Assembly: GCA_027382625.1 (NCBI GenBank)
Contig: JAJKFJ010024366.1
Coordinates: forward strand, 1 to 15,380
Length of the DNA: 15,380 nt
Reading direction: 5' to 3'
Source: Tetmemena sp. SeJ-2015
Lineage: Eukaryota > Ciliophora > Spirotrichea > Sporadotrichida > Oxytrichidae
The notes under the pieces were generated by a model. The model saw only the letters and a list, made by a program, of their open reading frames with translations, was not told the DNA's origin and ran no database searches. Position numbers and translations under genes: made by a program. How positions within the stretch are numbered: the first letter of the stretch is position 1; each line of letters starts with the position of its first letter. This document shows, piece after piece, positions 1 to 9,322 of this stretch.

Positions 1-632
1 TTTTTACTTATTGCCTCTGTCTTCTTCCTCTTCTTCATTTTCATTATTTATTAAAATAATCCTAAAATATTTCAGTTTATTTTAAGAACATCAACCTGCG
101 ATAACACAATCGTATTCAACCTATAATTAATATGGAATTTAAATGTAAAACTTCTTTAAATTAATTTCAATTTGAAAAAAGCAATCCAAAATACCCACAT
201 ATATAATTGCTTGCTCTTTCCTCATTAAAATGAGCCGTTCCGTTCGGTTTGATTAATCCAGAAATCAACTGCGAAGTTTCTCCTAGCGAAAAAGTAGAAA
301 TAGATTGATTAATTCTTTGACCGCAATAGTAGCAAAAGATTTTTGTAAATAAATAACAAATTATTACTTTAACTCAATAAATATGAGTGATTTTTGTGTT
401 TAAGCGCACTATGAAACTATACCTCCACTTTTTTATTTAAATTAATCATCTTATTCAGTAATCTGATCAGATCAATTTAGATTATAAGCTTTCCTGAAAA
501 GAAATCATTTAAAGAATTGCAATGCTAATTTGAGCCGCAGAAACTAATAATGTTAGAGTTAGATGAAGTTGTGTGATAACCCTCTCTTTAAGGGGGAAGT
601 GCCCTTTCAATAAAATCTGTAAAAGTTTGGTG
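1..632 (-). CDS. Gene E: unknown protein with CxxC motif, 3' part, split into three MDSs (partial)
   Basis: Read on the minus strand in the order 629-376, 347-222, 40-1; the sum is 420 nt, an exact 140 codons with no TGA. The first block encodes a polar stretch including TDFIERALPPQREGYH. The second carries TKIFCYYCGQRINQSI, where C-Y-Y-C could be half of a metal site, followed by GLIKPNGTAHFNE. The third begins with an acidic run (NENEEEEEDRG) and leaves the window before any stop. Junction 1 uses the 8-bp pointer TATTTATT and junction 2 the 6-bp pointer TAATGA; both are in phase, and each rescues a frame that otherwise meets TGA. The start is not identified: the frame is open up to about 640, then hits TGA. 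I do not recognise the family. The plus strand also has open frames here, but they lack matching junctions. Confidence 0.6.
41..221 (-). other. IES E-2 (181 bp), pointer TAATGA
   Basis: AT-rich insert. The plus-strand word TCATTA at 41-46 and 222-227 is the pointer, in phase at both copies. Excision joins KPNGTAHFNE to NEEEEEDRGN. 181 is not a multiple of three, so the shared frame is informative. Confidence 0.55.
348..375 (-). other. IES E-1 (28 bp), pointer TATTTATT
   Basis: AT-rich insert between two blocks of gene E. The pointer reads AATAAATA on the plus strand at 348-355 and 376-383, in the same codon phase at both places. Removing 28 bp joins KNHSYL to FTKIFCYYCG; unexcised, the frame does not continue. 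Confidence 0.55.
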
Positions 633-1010
633 TTATAAAATAAAAAATCAATTCTAATTTTATAATATTCATATTATTATTTCAATATCAAATCAGAATG
701 CTTTGAAGGCGTCTCAAGTAAACTTTAGTAATAATATTATTTGCAAATTTAATATGTAAATAAACTAAATGTAAGAAAATAAAGTTATTATTTATAGTTT
801 TAATTAACTGAGAATTTATTTAATTCTTTATAATAACTCAGTATTTGCGGAAATATATTTGTAAGTGCTTATATTTTTTAATTATTAACTAATTCTTATA
901 TTTTTTGTAAATCCAGATAATTATGGATATATTCAATTAATTTGATCTACTCTGATTTAAGACCATGCTTTAAAGCATTAATCTTTAAATTTTTTAAAAT
1001 TAAGCATTAG
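633..1010. other. AT-rich non-coding stretch holding repeat copy 1
   Basis: I see no supported gene. It holds the left copy of a roughly 45-bp dispersed repeat (688-735) and otherwise low-complexity A/T sequence. The 5' end of gene E may lie here or outside the window. Confidence 0.4.
688..735 (+). repeat. Dispersed repeat, left copy
   Basis: Matches 14693-14741 in the same orientation, with the shared core CTCAAGTAAACTTTAG and a few substitutions on either side. Flanking AT-rich DNA is not alignable by eye. On the minus strand both copies can be read as KVYLRRLQ followed by S or H and then I, with three differences synonymous, so it might be a coding remnant; this is not established. Confidence 0.6.
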
Positions 1011-1223
1011 ATGATCACTTTCAATATTTTCAAAAATCTACTTCTCTTATTTAACATTGATGAAAGATGTATACACAAAGTATAGTCTAAATAATGGCAT
1101 AATCAAGTGTATGTGAAAGAAGATGAACTACCGGCTTAAAATATAAATCTAAATTTATTTATACTATCTTTTGGTATTTTAATAATTTAAATGTAGATGA
1201 GATAGTAACGACAATTTTAATGA
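1011..1223 (+). CDS. Possible small ORF or MDS, ATG to TGA, unknown
   Basis: Seventy codons from ATG to TGA with TAA/TAG read as Gln. The first part has a hydrophobic stretch (FKNLLLLF), then a polar, protein-like stretch with IDERCIHKVQSKQWHNQVYV and KEDELPA. The last third is AT-rich and could be IES. No junction with another block was found. It may be a lone MDS, a small gene, or chance, since AT-rich DNA seldom contains TGA. Confidence 0.25.
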
Positions 1224-1769
1224 TTAAATGATAACTAAAATTTCTAATTAATATAGAAGAAAGATATTAACATTTAATTAAATAATCTAGATTTAGTTTA
1301 ACTATGGCCTATTTTGTATTATTAAATTTGTAACTTTTTTAATTAAAAATATCAATAATTTTTCATCATATTGAGAATAATTTTTAAGGTTAACCTACTT
1401 TTTTGTATTGATATTCGATAGATGGAGTAAGAGAATAAACAGAAGAATATAAACCTAAAAGTTTATAGAATCTAATGGTTAATAGAATTAATAATATCTT
1501 AAAATCATTATTATTCGCATTATAATTAAGATTTTAAAAAATTATAGAGTGAGAAGAGGTGCGAGTATTAGCGTTCTACTAATTGATTTATGTAAAAACT
1601 ATTTTCTCTTCATTTTAAGACTTTTTTTTAAAGTTAGTTTATAATTATTATTAATAAAAGTTTTAAATTTTTTGCATAGAAATGCTAAATATCATAAAAA
1701 ATATAAACACTCTAGAGCGTTAATGTTAATATTATAAACATTTAGCAAAATAAACTAAAGCCAAATTTT
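1224..1769. other. AT-rich stretch with no supported feature
   Basis: Low-complexity A/T sequence. A short GC-richer patch near 1548-1582 has no convincing frame. Confidence 0.4.
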
Positions 1770-1803
1770 AAAGAAACCCACGCCTTAACCTGAAAGTTTC
1801 TTT
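1770..1803. repeat. Inverted repeat AAAGAAAC/GTTTCTTT
   Basis: Perfect 8-bp arms (1770-1777 and 1796-1803) around an 18-nt loop. It lies about 100 bp 3' of the minus-strand block ending at 1905, so it could sit in that unit's 3' region. Function unknown. Confidence 0.4.
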
Positions 1804-1904
1804 GCCTTTTTATTATTAGTCTTTTAAATTACAAAACTTCATTCTCCTAAAATTTAGAATGAGCATTTCATTAATCTATTTACCCTTATCTCAAAGAACT
1901 TACT

Positions 1905-2027
1905 TCACAATACCTAGCACCAGTTGGGGTATGGAAGCATTAAGAGTGGCGATGTGATGGTGGTGGTTGTATGCTCTCCTTGAGATTTCGAAGATGCAAC
2001 TGGTGTCATTAAGGTTGTAGGTCCACT
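1905..2027 (-). CDS. Thr/Ser/Pro-rich coding block, inverted relative to gene A (candidate MDS)
   Basis: On the minus strand this reads SGPTTLMTPVASSKSQGEH, then TTTTITSPLLMLPYPNW, and ends on TGA at 1905-1907 after 40 residues. Composition matches the mucin-like stalk of gene A about 350 bp away on the other strand. Its start contains CTACAACC (plus strand 2013-2020), which also occurs in gene A at 2681-2688 in the same codon phase. It could therefore be an inverted MDS of gene A, or the 3' end of a separate minus-strand gene. Plus-strand frames are also open here, for instance one reading GYGSIKSGDVMVVVV, so the strand call is moderate. Confidence 0.4.
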
Positions 2028-2337
2028 AAAATTAAAATTGCCTTAATTTTTAAAGTAACAGAAAAGGAAACAACTATAATAGATTTCATATTAAATTTTA
2101 ACTACCTCCTTGATATTCAGATTAATAATTATTGGAGAAAAAAAATAATACCTTTGTTAGGATTTAAATGCGATTACCCCGATATCTCCAAAAACTAATA
2201 TAAAAATTAAAGTGTAAGAAAAATCTTTTAAAAACTGCAATAATAAATTTTCTGTAGATTTTTAATAATTTAAATAGGCTTTAAAAAGAGTTAATAGTTC
2301 TATATTTTTAATTTGCTAATTCATCTATGTTAAGTAT

Positions 2338-2865
2338 ATGTAAAATGTCGACTTTGAATTTTATTTGAGGAGTATTGAAGGGAACTAGGGATGTGACTTG
2401 TCAACCTGCACCTTGAAGCTGGGATATTTCTGCATAAATTATAAAAACTCAGACAAAGCAACTATTTGCGAAAAAGGTTGCTTCATAGTATTAGGCGATT
2501 GCCAATACGGTATTTTTACTGAGGCATTTGACTATTGCAACGCAGGTTGCACATTTAAAGGAGGCCTCTCCACCTGCTCTATTTTTTGGGATGGTCCAAG
2601 TGAAATGAAATGCAAAAGAGAGACACCATCAGAAACCAGTTCCACATCATCTACTACAAGGTCAACAAGAACCACAACTACTACAACCCCTGCTCCGCCA
2701 ACTAACTCAAAAAGACCCTAACATTAATATCCTCCAAGGTGGTAACCTCAAACTACCTCCAGCCCAGTAATAACTGCTAGATAGAAAATCACTCACCCAT
2801 CAAACGATAAACTCACTAATGAACAAATATTTATTTTTTGTAAAAATCAATTAAATAAATAATGA
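2338..2865 (+). CDS. Gene A: Cys-rich domain plus Thr/Ser/Pro-rich stalk (probably incomplete)
   Basis: Open from ATG 2338 to TGA 2863-2865 (175 residues) with TAA/TAG as Gln. Residues about 20-82 form a Cys-rich domain with ten cysteines (GCDLSTCTLKLGYFC, ICEKGCF, GDC, DYCNAGC, STC, MKC). Then comes a Thr/Ser run (SSTSSTTRSTRTTTTTT) and a Pro/Gln-rich stretch after it. This layout is typical of secreted or surface proteins, with disulfides and an O-glycosylated stalk. No signal peptide or GPI tail is visible here, so end blocks are probably elsewhere. The first ~20 and last ~15 codons are AT-rich and may be IES rather than coding. No known family is recognised. The strongest-supported part is about 2380-2820. 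Confidence 0.6.
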
Positions 2866-3345
2866 TGTTATTAAATTGTTGTAGGCCTCGTCCTTTAACT
2901 GTTTAATTCATATGAGTAGTGTTAAATGAATTAGTATGGATAATTGAGTCGTATCTATAAAAACTCTGATAAATTATAATCTATTAACATAATAAATACT
3001 ATTTCATATTAGTAACCAATTTGATTAATTCAAAAACTTTATTAGCGATTTTAAATTTTTAATTAAAATTATATCTTTAGCTAATGAATAATTTTTATTA
3101 AATAATACAATAGATTGAGAATTCATTTTCTAATAAGGAAAACTCTTCTTTATAAATTTATTAGCGCTTATAAAATTTTATTTTTTATTAAAAATTAAAT
3201 TGTGTCTAAAATATTTTTCATTAGACATGGTGCACTTTCTGTTTTTATAAGACGAATTAATTATTCTAATTTACTACATATTTCTTGAAACTACTATAAA
3301 ATATAGTAAGAGTAAGAATTCTAAATTACATTAATTTAATTTAAC
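2866..3345. other. AT-rich spacer
   Basis: No supported gene. A short GC-richer patch at 2879-2900 and a stretch at 2955-2970 translating YKNSDK, a word also in gene A, are too short to call. Confidence 0.4.
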
Positions 3346-5394
3346 ATGATTTTTTTATCCCCTTCCAAATACGAAAGAGCAACAACAATAGCAACTAGAT
3401 AAGTGAAAATAATTTAAACAGAGCTGTGTAAATATGAAATTGAAATCAACGATAAAAAAGGCAGAGACTAGTTCTTCAGATTTTATCCTTTCTCTAATTA
3501 TTCCAAAGCGCTGATCCAAATTTATGAACGGAGCCGACATCTTAGGAGGGGGGGAAATTTAATCTGAGGGGAAGACTATGCCGCTGATCAAATTATTAGA
3601 ATAAGTAAAGGAGAGGTAATATATGATGATCGGAAGGCAGCTCAAGTCACTTCGGAGGTTTATTGTCAAGATCTCTTTTTTTAATCATTGTGATCAGCAG
3701 CTAAAAGCTCATTAAACTTAAAATAGCCGAGTTTATTCGCCATCTAGTTATCCTTATTTTAGGTTATATTATAAATTATTAATTGAGATTGTATTTTCTT
3801 AATCTTCATATTCATAAAGGAGAGAGGGATTTGAGCTCTCTATTATTTTTTAATATTGAAATTTAATTTAAAATCTTTAATATTTACTATAAATGCAAGG
3901 AATTTGCCTCGAAGATGTAGCTTACTGATGAAAGAGTTGACAAGATTTCTGATTTCTCAAGAATCTAATCAAAGGAAGTTACTTGTCCTGGGATGAGTCA
4001 ATTAATCCATTAATTTCAACTTATATTTTTAAGGATTATTTTTATTAATTTAGTTTATTTTTCTAAGTAAAATACTTTAGAACTTATTATTTTATCAAAT
4101 AGTAGATATTTTTAATGTATAGAATTACATTTAATTTCAATTGATACATTATGATTATATAAACGTAGCATTTAAAGTCATGTTTTGAGTAGAATTATAT
4201 AATGAAGATCATATTCAATTTATAAATAATAAAAAAGTAACCTTTAAATGCACTATTAAAATCCAACACACATTTATTTTTTTAGAAACTAAAATTATTT
4301 AAAGTTAAACGTTGTAGGAGGTAAGATTTACAGATATTATTTTTTATTTAAAAAGAAAATCTGAAATAAAAATTGTCAATAAAAAGTAAACAAAATTCTA
4401 AAATAAAAAATACATTAATAACTTCGAAGTTGATTATTATAATGCAAGAATTAATAAATTAAGCGGATTCAACAATAATAGCTTTAAAAATTAAATAAAT
4501 TAATAAATTAATTAGGTAATCTTGGAAGCAAAAATATGGTAATAAGAATAGATTAATTCTCTGCTAGTTTAAATAATTATTCTTAAGTATTAAGATTTTA
4601 ATTTAGTGCTAATTTAGATTTATCTTATTTTAAATTAAATTAATTTTTAAAAATAATTTCCATTAAAAATTTAAGAATTTCAATTATAATTTCGCAGTTT
4701 AATGTAATAAACTCCAAGCAATTTAAAAATATTTATTTTATATTTACTTGATATAAAAAGACGAATCTAATTAACAAAACTAAAATTTCAATATTTAGTG
4801 ACAAAGGAATCAATAAATGAAGAGAGTCTGAATGATAAATAAGAAAGCGAAAAAAATTAAACTTATTTAAAATTATTTATCCTTAGTAAATTAATTAAAT
4901 TTCAATTTCTATTCATTTAGTAAGTCATTTTATAGCAGCCAAGTCAAAAGCATGTGAAATTTATAAAGTTAATTTATATTCATAAAACCATTTATTTTTT
5001 TAAATTTGCACAAAGACGAAAGATTAAAACGATTTTTTATTTGATAAAAGAAAATATAATAATATAATAATACCAACGCATTTTAGACAAGCGGATGTCT
5101 TGCGTGCTCTATGTTAAACATTTGGAAGCTATGCAGCCGCTCGCGTGTTAGTCTAGTGTCTAAATTTAATCACATCTCATAAAACTCATGTCTTAAAAAG
5201 AAAATATATCCTATTTAGAAAATGCACATTTTCTTCTCAAACCAATTTTTGCAAGGATTATCGTATTTTATGATTCTCTGTCCAAATTAGTTAAGTATGA
5301 CGCCCTTATCAATTTGTAGGCATTAAAAAAATAACTTAAAAAATATTGTAGTGAAATACTTAAGTTTTGTAATTAATTTTCTTAATAAAATTGA
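3346..5394 (+). CDS. Gene F: unknown protein, four MDSs, 234 residues
   Basis: MDSs at 3346-3553, 3572-3662, 3887-3995 and 5098-5394 sum to 705 nt, exactly 235 codons from ATG to TGA. The product starts MIFLSPSKYERATTIATRQV and runs through CKYEIEINDKKGRDQFFRFY, YERSRHLRRGEDYAADQI, KAAQVTSEVYYKCKEFASKM and CVLYVKHLEAMQPLACQ to a C-terminal half with HFLLKPIFARIIVFYDSL. It is charged, with amphipathic helical stretches, no signal peptide and no clear membrane span; probably intracellular. Pointers are GGGG, TTTA and GGATG, all in phase. I do not recognise the family; the block order loosely recalls NEPRO-like proteins, but I make no claim. The last ~25 codons (after 5316) are very AT-rich and may be IES or 3' UTR rather than coding. 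The ATG is the first in frame; an upstream MDS cannot be excluded. Confidence 0.6.
3554..3571 (+). other. IES F-1 (18 bp), pointer GGGG
   Basis: Between GGGG at 3550-3553 and 3568-3571. The frame across it contains a TGA (3565-3567), yet clear coding continues beyond (GEDYAADQIIRISKGEVIYD). The upstream run of seven G makes the exact boundary ambiguous. Because 18 is a multiple of three, the phase is not independent evidence here. Confidence 0.45.
3663..3886 (+). other. IES F-2 (224 bp), pointer TTTA
   Basis: Pointer copies at 3659-3662 and 3883-3886. Excision joins VTSEVY to YKCKEFASKM. Contains a hairpin with AGAGAG/CTCTCT arms at about 3824-3844. Confidence 0.5.
3996..5097 (+). other. IES F-3 (1102 bp), pointer GGATG
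   Basis: Pointer copies at 3991-3995 and 5093-5097, in phase; excision joins EVTCPGM to SCVLYVKHLEAM. The insert is extremely AT-rich. It contains the proposed first MDS of gene B (4202-4221). A competing pointer for the same junction is GACAAG, which would drop about 17 coding-like codons, so GGATG is preferred. Confidence 0.5.
4202..4221 (+). CDS. Candidate first MDS of gene B (start codon and signal peptide)
   Basis: Reads ATG-K-I-I-F-N and ends in TTCAATTT, an 8-bp word repeated in phase at 5410-5417, just where gene B becomes open. Joining gives MKIIFNFIFSLNGLYKK, a plausible though short signal peptide for a secreted YHYH protein. Both sides are AT-rich, so a chance match is a real possibility. 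If correct, gene B's first block lies inside gene F's IES. Confidence 0.3.
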
Positions 5395-5409
5395 TTATAA
5401 ATAGATATT

Positions 5410-8400
5410 TTCAATTTTATTTTTAGTTTGAATGGGCTGTATAAGAAAGTAAACGGTGTTTGTACTTGGTAAGCTAAATTCAAAATTACTTGCTCTCTCG
5501 AAAATGAATCTGTCTACATAAGAGTACAAACTAACTCTATGCCAGACCACTGCTTCTACGAATAAGATTCATTCGCTCCAATTGATAATTAGCTTGACTT
5601 TAAGGTCAAGTTCGATCTTTAAAAATATTTCACAAATTGTAATAAAAAATGGCTTTTAAAACATACTTTATCCTACCCCAAACTTAATTTTGATTAAAAA
5701 TGATAGGTTTTCATCCTATTTCTTCTAGAATTCGTTAATTTTCCAATAATTATTTTCGTAGATAACTATAAAAATAAAACAAAATTATGATTAAAATGTT
5801 GCATTTCTTTTAGAAATAAATAAAGCTTCTCTAATTTATATTTAAATTGTAAAAGAGTCTAATGAGTATTTAAATACGATGTAAATGTTTCTGAGCTTGG
5901 TGAGATGATACTTTCGTAATAAGATACTGCTAAAACTCTTTGTCAAAATAACTGGTGTTCAGCATAACTTACCAACTCACAAAACTCTAAAGCCCTTTCT
6001 TATTAGGAATAATCTGGAATCCTATTCAATGTTGTGGGAGTCATGGCAAATCAAACTACAAATTTAGCTTTTTATTTACTTAAAAGGTATGTATATTAAA
6101 TTAAAATAAAAACGTTGAGTTTCAAATATTACCTCACTCTGCTTTGTAGAAATTATCTGGTATGACTTTCCACGAACTTAATACTATTTTTTTAATGAAA
6201 GATGTTATATCTTTGAGAATGCCCTTATTGAGAAATGGTAATAAAGATATTACACAAAAAAATTGAATCAAGTTTGAATAATTATTTATTATGATAATTA
6301 ATAAAAGATTTGAAATACAGAGTTACAGCTTAGGTGAATGAGAGAAAGCCGACCTTTTATTAAATTTATTAATTCAAAATGTTAACGGAAAGTGATTCAC
6401 AGTTTCAATTTCTTAAGATTATTGGTAAAACAAAATAAATTGAACTTGTAGCGGGCCTTTACAATATTTTTCAATCTCTAATAAGTGTCTTAATTTACAT
6501 AATTTAATATGGATCCCGGTAAAAAAAATTGTTAATTATAATTTGTTAAAAAATAAACAATTAATAAATCCAAAGGAATGGTTAATTGTAATTATTCTTT
6601 ATACTTTTTAATAAGTCTCGAAAATATTTACTTGTATTTATGAAATGGGGTTGCAATATTTTCAGGTCTCTCTCCAAATACATAATATGATGCTTTGACT
6701 CAAATTTAAGCAGAAGGCAAAAATGCTTTAGATCAATTATAATCCTCATATCTTGTACTTGCGTTATGAAATTTTTTAACTTAAAAATTGTAAATAAAAA
6801 AAATTGAATTCAAGGTAATGCTTATAAAATTTTTATTTTAAAAATTGTAATTATTTATCTCAGAGCACTATTTTCTTGCAATCTATAGTTGAAAATTAAA
6901 TTAAAATCGGTGATTGGTTAAAATAATAAATTGGGAGTTGCAACTTCGTGAAAGTTGAAATTGCGGATTGAAGAGCGCATTGCTCTCAATTTCTAATATC
7001 TGGTATCTGGTAACTTGTATCGCTTATAACTCTGTACTGAGCGCTTTCTCACATAAGCTGCAAGGATAAAGAGTTCTTAGAATTTCATTCTAAATAGAAT
7101 GGTGTCATAATTATTTAAATTTGGCACACTTTAACTGCAGCTGATTTTTCCCATTTAAATTTAAATAATTAGTTAATTTGATTTTCCTGTAAATTCCCAG
7201 CTATAATAAACATAGAGACATGATTAAAGGATGAAAAAATTAATACAATTTCTGATTCATTGTTGGTTAGAGAGAAAACAGACCAAGATTTAAACGCTGA
7301 ATGTAATCACAAAATTTGGTTATAAGTAACAAATAAAAAAAATAATTAAATTAACATAAATTGTTAAAATGGGCAACAAAGGACTACCTATGCAGATACT
7401 TTAAAATGATGTCACAGAAAAACAGCCACACTAAATTCATGTTTCCACCCTTCTAATCACAGTAAAGAAAAAGTCCTAAAAAACTTTGACTTTCACTCTA
7501 GGTAAGTTTCTAGGCACCTACACTAAAGTTTATAGTCGAGAACATCTGATTCCAGGGAGATAGAGCTTCGGATGAGTGTGGTTTCATTCGTTACTACATT
7601 TAAGCAAATAATCTGCTTTTCATGACCTAACAGTTTCTAAATTATTATTCTTCTATTTCTTATACCACTTAAATAAGTGATAATATTAATTATTTGCCAT
7701 CAATACATTGTGCTAAGTTAAATTTAATCGCCCAATATTAATTAATTTAAAGCTTTTTACAATTTTTTAATCAAATTAAAAATTTTATTATTAAAAAGAA
7801 GAGAATTTGTCTTTATTTTTGCTGTTGCAAAAAACTATTATGTTCGAAAACACAAGGTATTGAGAAAAATTGTGTTGATATATGTTTGTGATCTTCTGAT
7901 TTTACTAATTAAGCTTGCTGTTATTTTCTGAAAAAATTTAGGTATTGAATGTCTGGGTAGTTTTACTGAATATGGACTATACAAGTACCACAGCTTCGGT
8001 CCTTGTATATGGCCATCCACCTTTAAAAGCTAACTCACCTCCCCATTCCTCTGCCAATCAACTTACTCTTGCAAATCCTCTCCTCTCACATTCGCTAATT
8101 AAAAAATTGACATTTAGAGTTAAAAGACTTTGAAGGTTATTGGAATCGCAAAAGATGGACATCAGATTTTAGGACCCTACAAAAATGATGGCTCACTATG
8201 GCAGCCTTGTGAGGTCGACATTTGTAATGGAGTCTAACTTAATGGAAGTTACTACTACGTACTCACGACTTTCTTCCCTTATACAATAGGATGCTGGGGG
8301 CCTGCATCATCTTCAGGCAACTACCAACTCTCTTGCACCTCTAATCAAAGAATATGCAACTAGAGAATGCTTGAAGAAATGCCAAACCTTTTTGAAAATG

Positions 8401-8486
8401 AGAGTTCAAATGGATTTAATGCTATTTCAAACGCAGGTATTTTAAATATTATACCTTTGCTCTTTCTTCTTATGTAATTTATCTGA
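5410..8486 (+). CDS. Gene B: YHYH-domain secreted/GPI-anchored protein, split into four MDSs
   Basis: MDSs 5410-5627, 5877-6073, 6663-6731 and 7942-8486 restore about 340 residues ending at TGA 8484-8486. Features matching the YHYH family (Pfam PF14240, from memory) appear in order: GVCTWQAKFKITC, then VQTNSMPDHCFYE, FNVVGVMANQ, LSPNTQYDAL, the core ECLGSFTEYGLYKYHSFGPC, and GIAKDGHQILGPYKNDG followed by QPCEVDICNG. The eponymous tetrad is Y-K-Y-H here rather than Y-H-Y-H. The C-terminus GILNIIPLLFLLMQFI is hydrophobic and follows small polar residues, as in a GPI-attachment signal. Paired cysteines fit an extracellular protein. Pointers AAATA, TTTT and TTTAG are all in phase. The N-terminus is missing unless 4202-4221 supplies it. 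The family's biochemical role is not established. Confidence 0.75.
5628..5876 (+). other. IES B-1 (249 bp), pointer AAATA
   Basis: Pointer at 5623-5627 and 5872-5876. Excision joins FKVKFDLQK to YDVNVSELGEM. No GT...AG ends. A small hairpin (ATAGG/CCTAT) lies near 5703-5719. Confidence 0.55.
6074..6662 (+). other. IES B-2 (589 bp), pointer TTTT
   Basis: Pointer at 6070-6073 and 6659-6662. Excision joins ANQTTNLAF to SGLSPNTQYD. A 4-bp T-run is a weak pointer; CAAAT would also be in phase but drops residues. An intron from GTATGT (6088) to TTTTCAG (6665) was tested and puts the downstream block out of frame. Confidence 0.45.
6850..7090 (-). other. Coding-like island inside IES B-3
   Basis: Less AT-rich than its surroundings. 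The most protein-like reading is on the minus strand (LAAYVRKRSVQSYKRYK, then RNFNFHEVATPNLL), but plus-strand frames are also open. It could be an MDS of another locus or remains of a mobile element. Strand and frame are unresolved. Confidence 0.25.
7369..7640 (+). other. Coding-like island inside IES B-3
   Basis: Plus strand, from ATG 7369, reads MGNKGLPMQILQNDVTEK, then HVSTLLITVKKKSQK and GKFLGTYTKVYSREHLIPG, up to TGA near 7573. Two minus-strand frames are also long and open. Gene B is complete without this island, so it would belong to something else. No junction was found. Confidence 0.25.
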
Positions 8487-9322
8487 TTAAAATATAAATC
8501 TATAGTAAAACACTTCTGCCTTTTTTATTCAAAGTTTTTTGGTAGAATAATCATAATAATATTAATTAGCAAAATTTCAAATAAATTTTTACCTTATTTA
8601 ATTAAAAATTATAATAAAGTAATATAATTTTAGAAACAAATGAGGTATTTAAAAATTGTTTTAAAGTATATACAATCTCTATAAATCTCCCGCATTCTGA
8701 ATAATTCATGCAAAATTATTTCTTATAAATATCAATTTTTCAATTTTACTGTTTCATTATAATATATATATGTTTTTTATTTTAATTATCTCTTCTAAAA
8801 TTATTCTTTTTCTCAATTTTAACACTTTCATTTTGCTAAAATTAATAAAGTCAATATTTCCTTTAATTATGGTCACCTTTAATCTAGCTGTGTTCTTTTT
8901 CAAGCATGTAAGGTAATTAATTTTTAAATTCTTTTAAATAAATCAAAAATAAATTAGCTGATTGAATGAAACCCCTTTAATATTAATATTTATTTCTTTC
9001 TTTTATAAGTATAATAATTTCGTTAGATACCTATTTAAAATATAATTAATTCTAATAAATTTTATTACAACATCGTTGTAGGATTCTAAATAAAAATAAT
9101 CTTGAACTAAGTTTAAACAATCAGTCTTTAAAATTAAGATTACATAATTCCTCTAAAGTCTAAGTTATCATTCGAATAGAAGCAAAATTTATTCCAAGAT
9201 TTACTTAAAATATAAAACGAAGGTTAATTTTAAAGTAATGATTGTACAAAATTATTTAAAATTACAGCAGATTTAAATATAGAAAATTTGGAGGAATAGT
9301 AAATATAAAATTTAAAACTAAT
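8487..9322. other. AT-rich spacer between genes B and C
   Basis: No supported gene. Expected to hold the 3' UTR of gene B, the 5' UTR of gene C and the telomere-addition sites of both somatic chromosomes, none of which can be recognised by sequence. Confidence 0.4.

Larger units (their letters stand above)
6732..7941 (+). other. IES B-3 (1210 bp), pointer TTTAG
   Basis: Pointer at 6727-6731 and 7937-7941. Excision joins EGKNAL to GIECLGSFTEYG. The insert holds two less AT-rich islands, 6930-7090 and 7370-7640, listed separately. Confidence 0.55.

Noticed and set aside
3355..3540. Minus-strand ORF of 61 codons starting MSAPFINLDQRFGIIRER
   Set aside because: It is antisense to gene F's first MDS, which fits four in-phase blocks ending on TGA; the minus ORF becomes low-complexity after about 25 residues.
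4202..4797. A roughly 200-codon TGA-free plus-strand frame in gene F's IES
   Set aside because: Composition is that of translated AT-rich DNA (I, L, N, K, Q); long TGA-free runs are expected when G is rare.
5080..5165. Structured RNA suggested by TTAGACA...TGTCTAA and AGCGG...CCGCT pairings
   Set aside because: The region reads in one frame with gene F's last MDS; the pairing is patchy and there is no tRNA-like box.
6088..6664. Conventional intron in gene B (GTATGT...TTTTCAG)
   Set aside because: Both splice-like ends are present, but joining them puts the downstream block out of frame; the TTTT pointer join keeps it in frame.
7838..8133. Two overlapping ORFs on opposite strands (60 and 62 codons)
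   Set aside because: Both are shadows of gene B's last MDS, whose frame carries the YHYH motifs.
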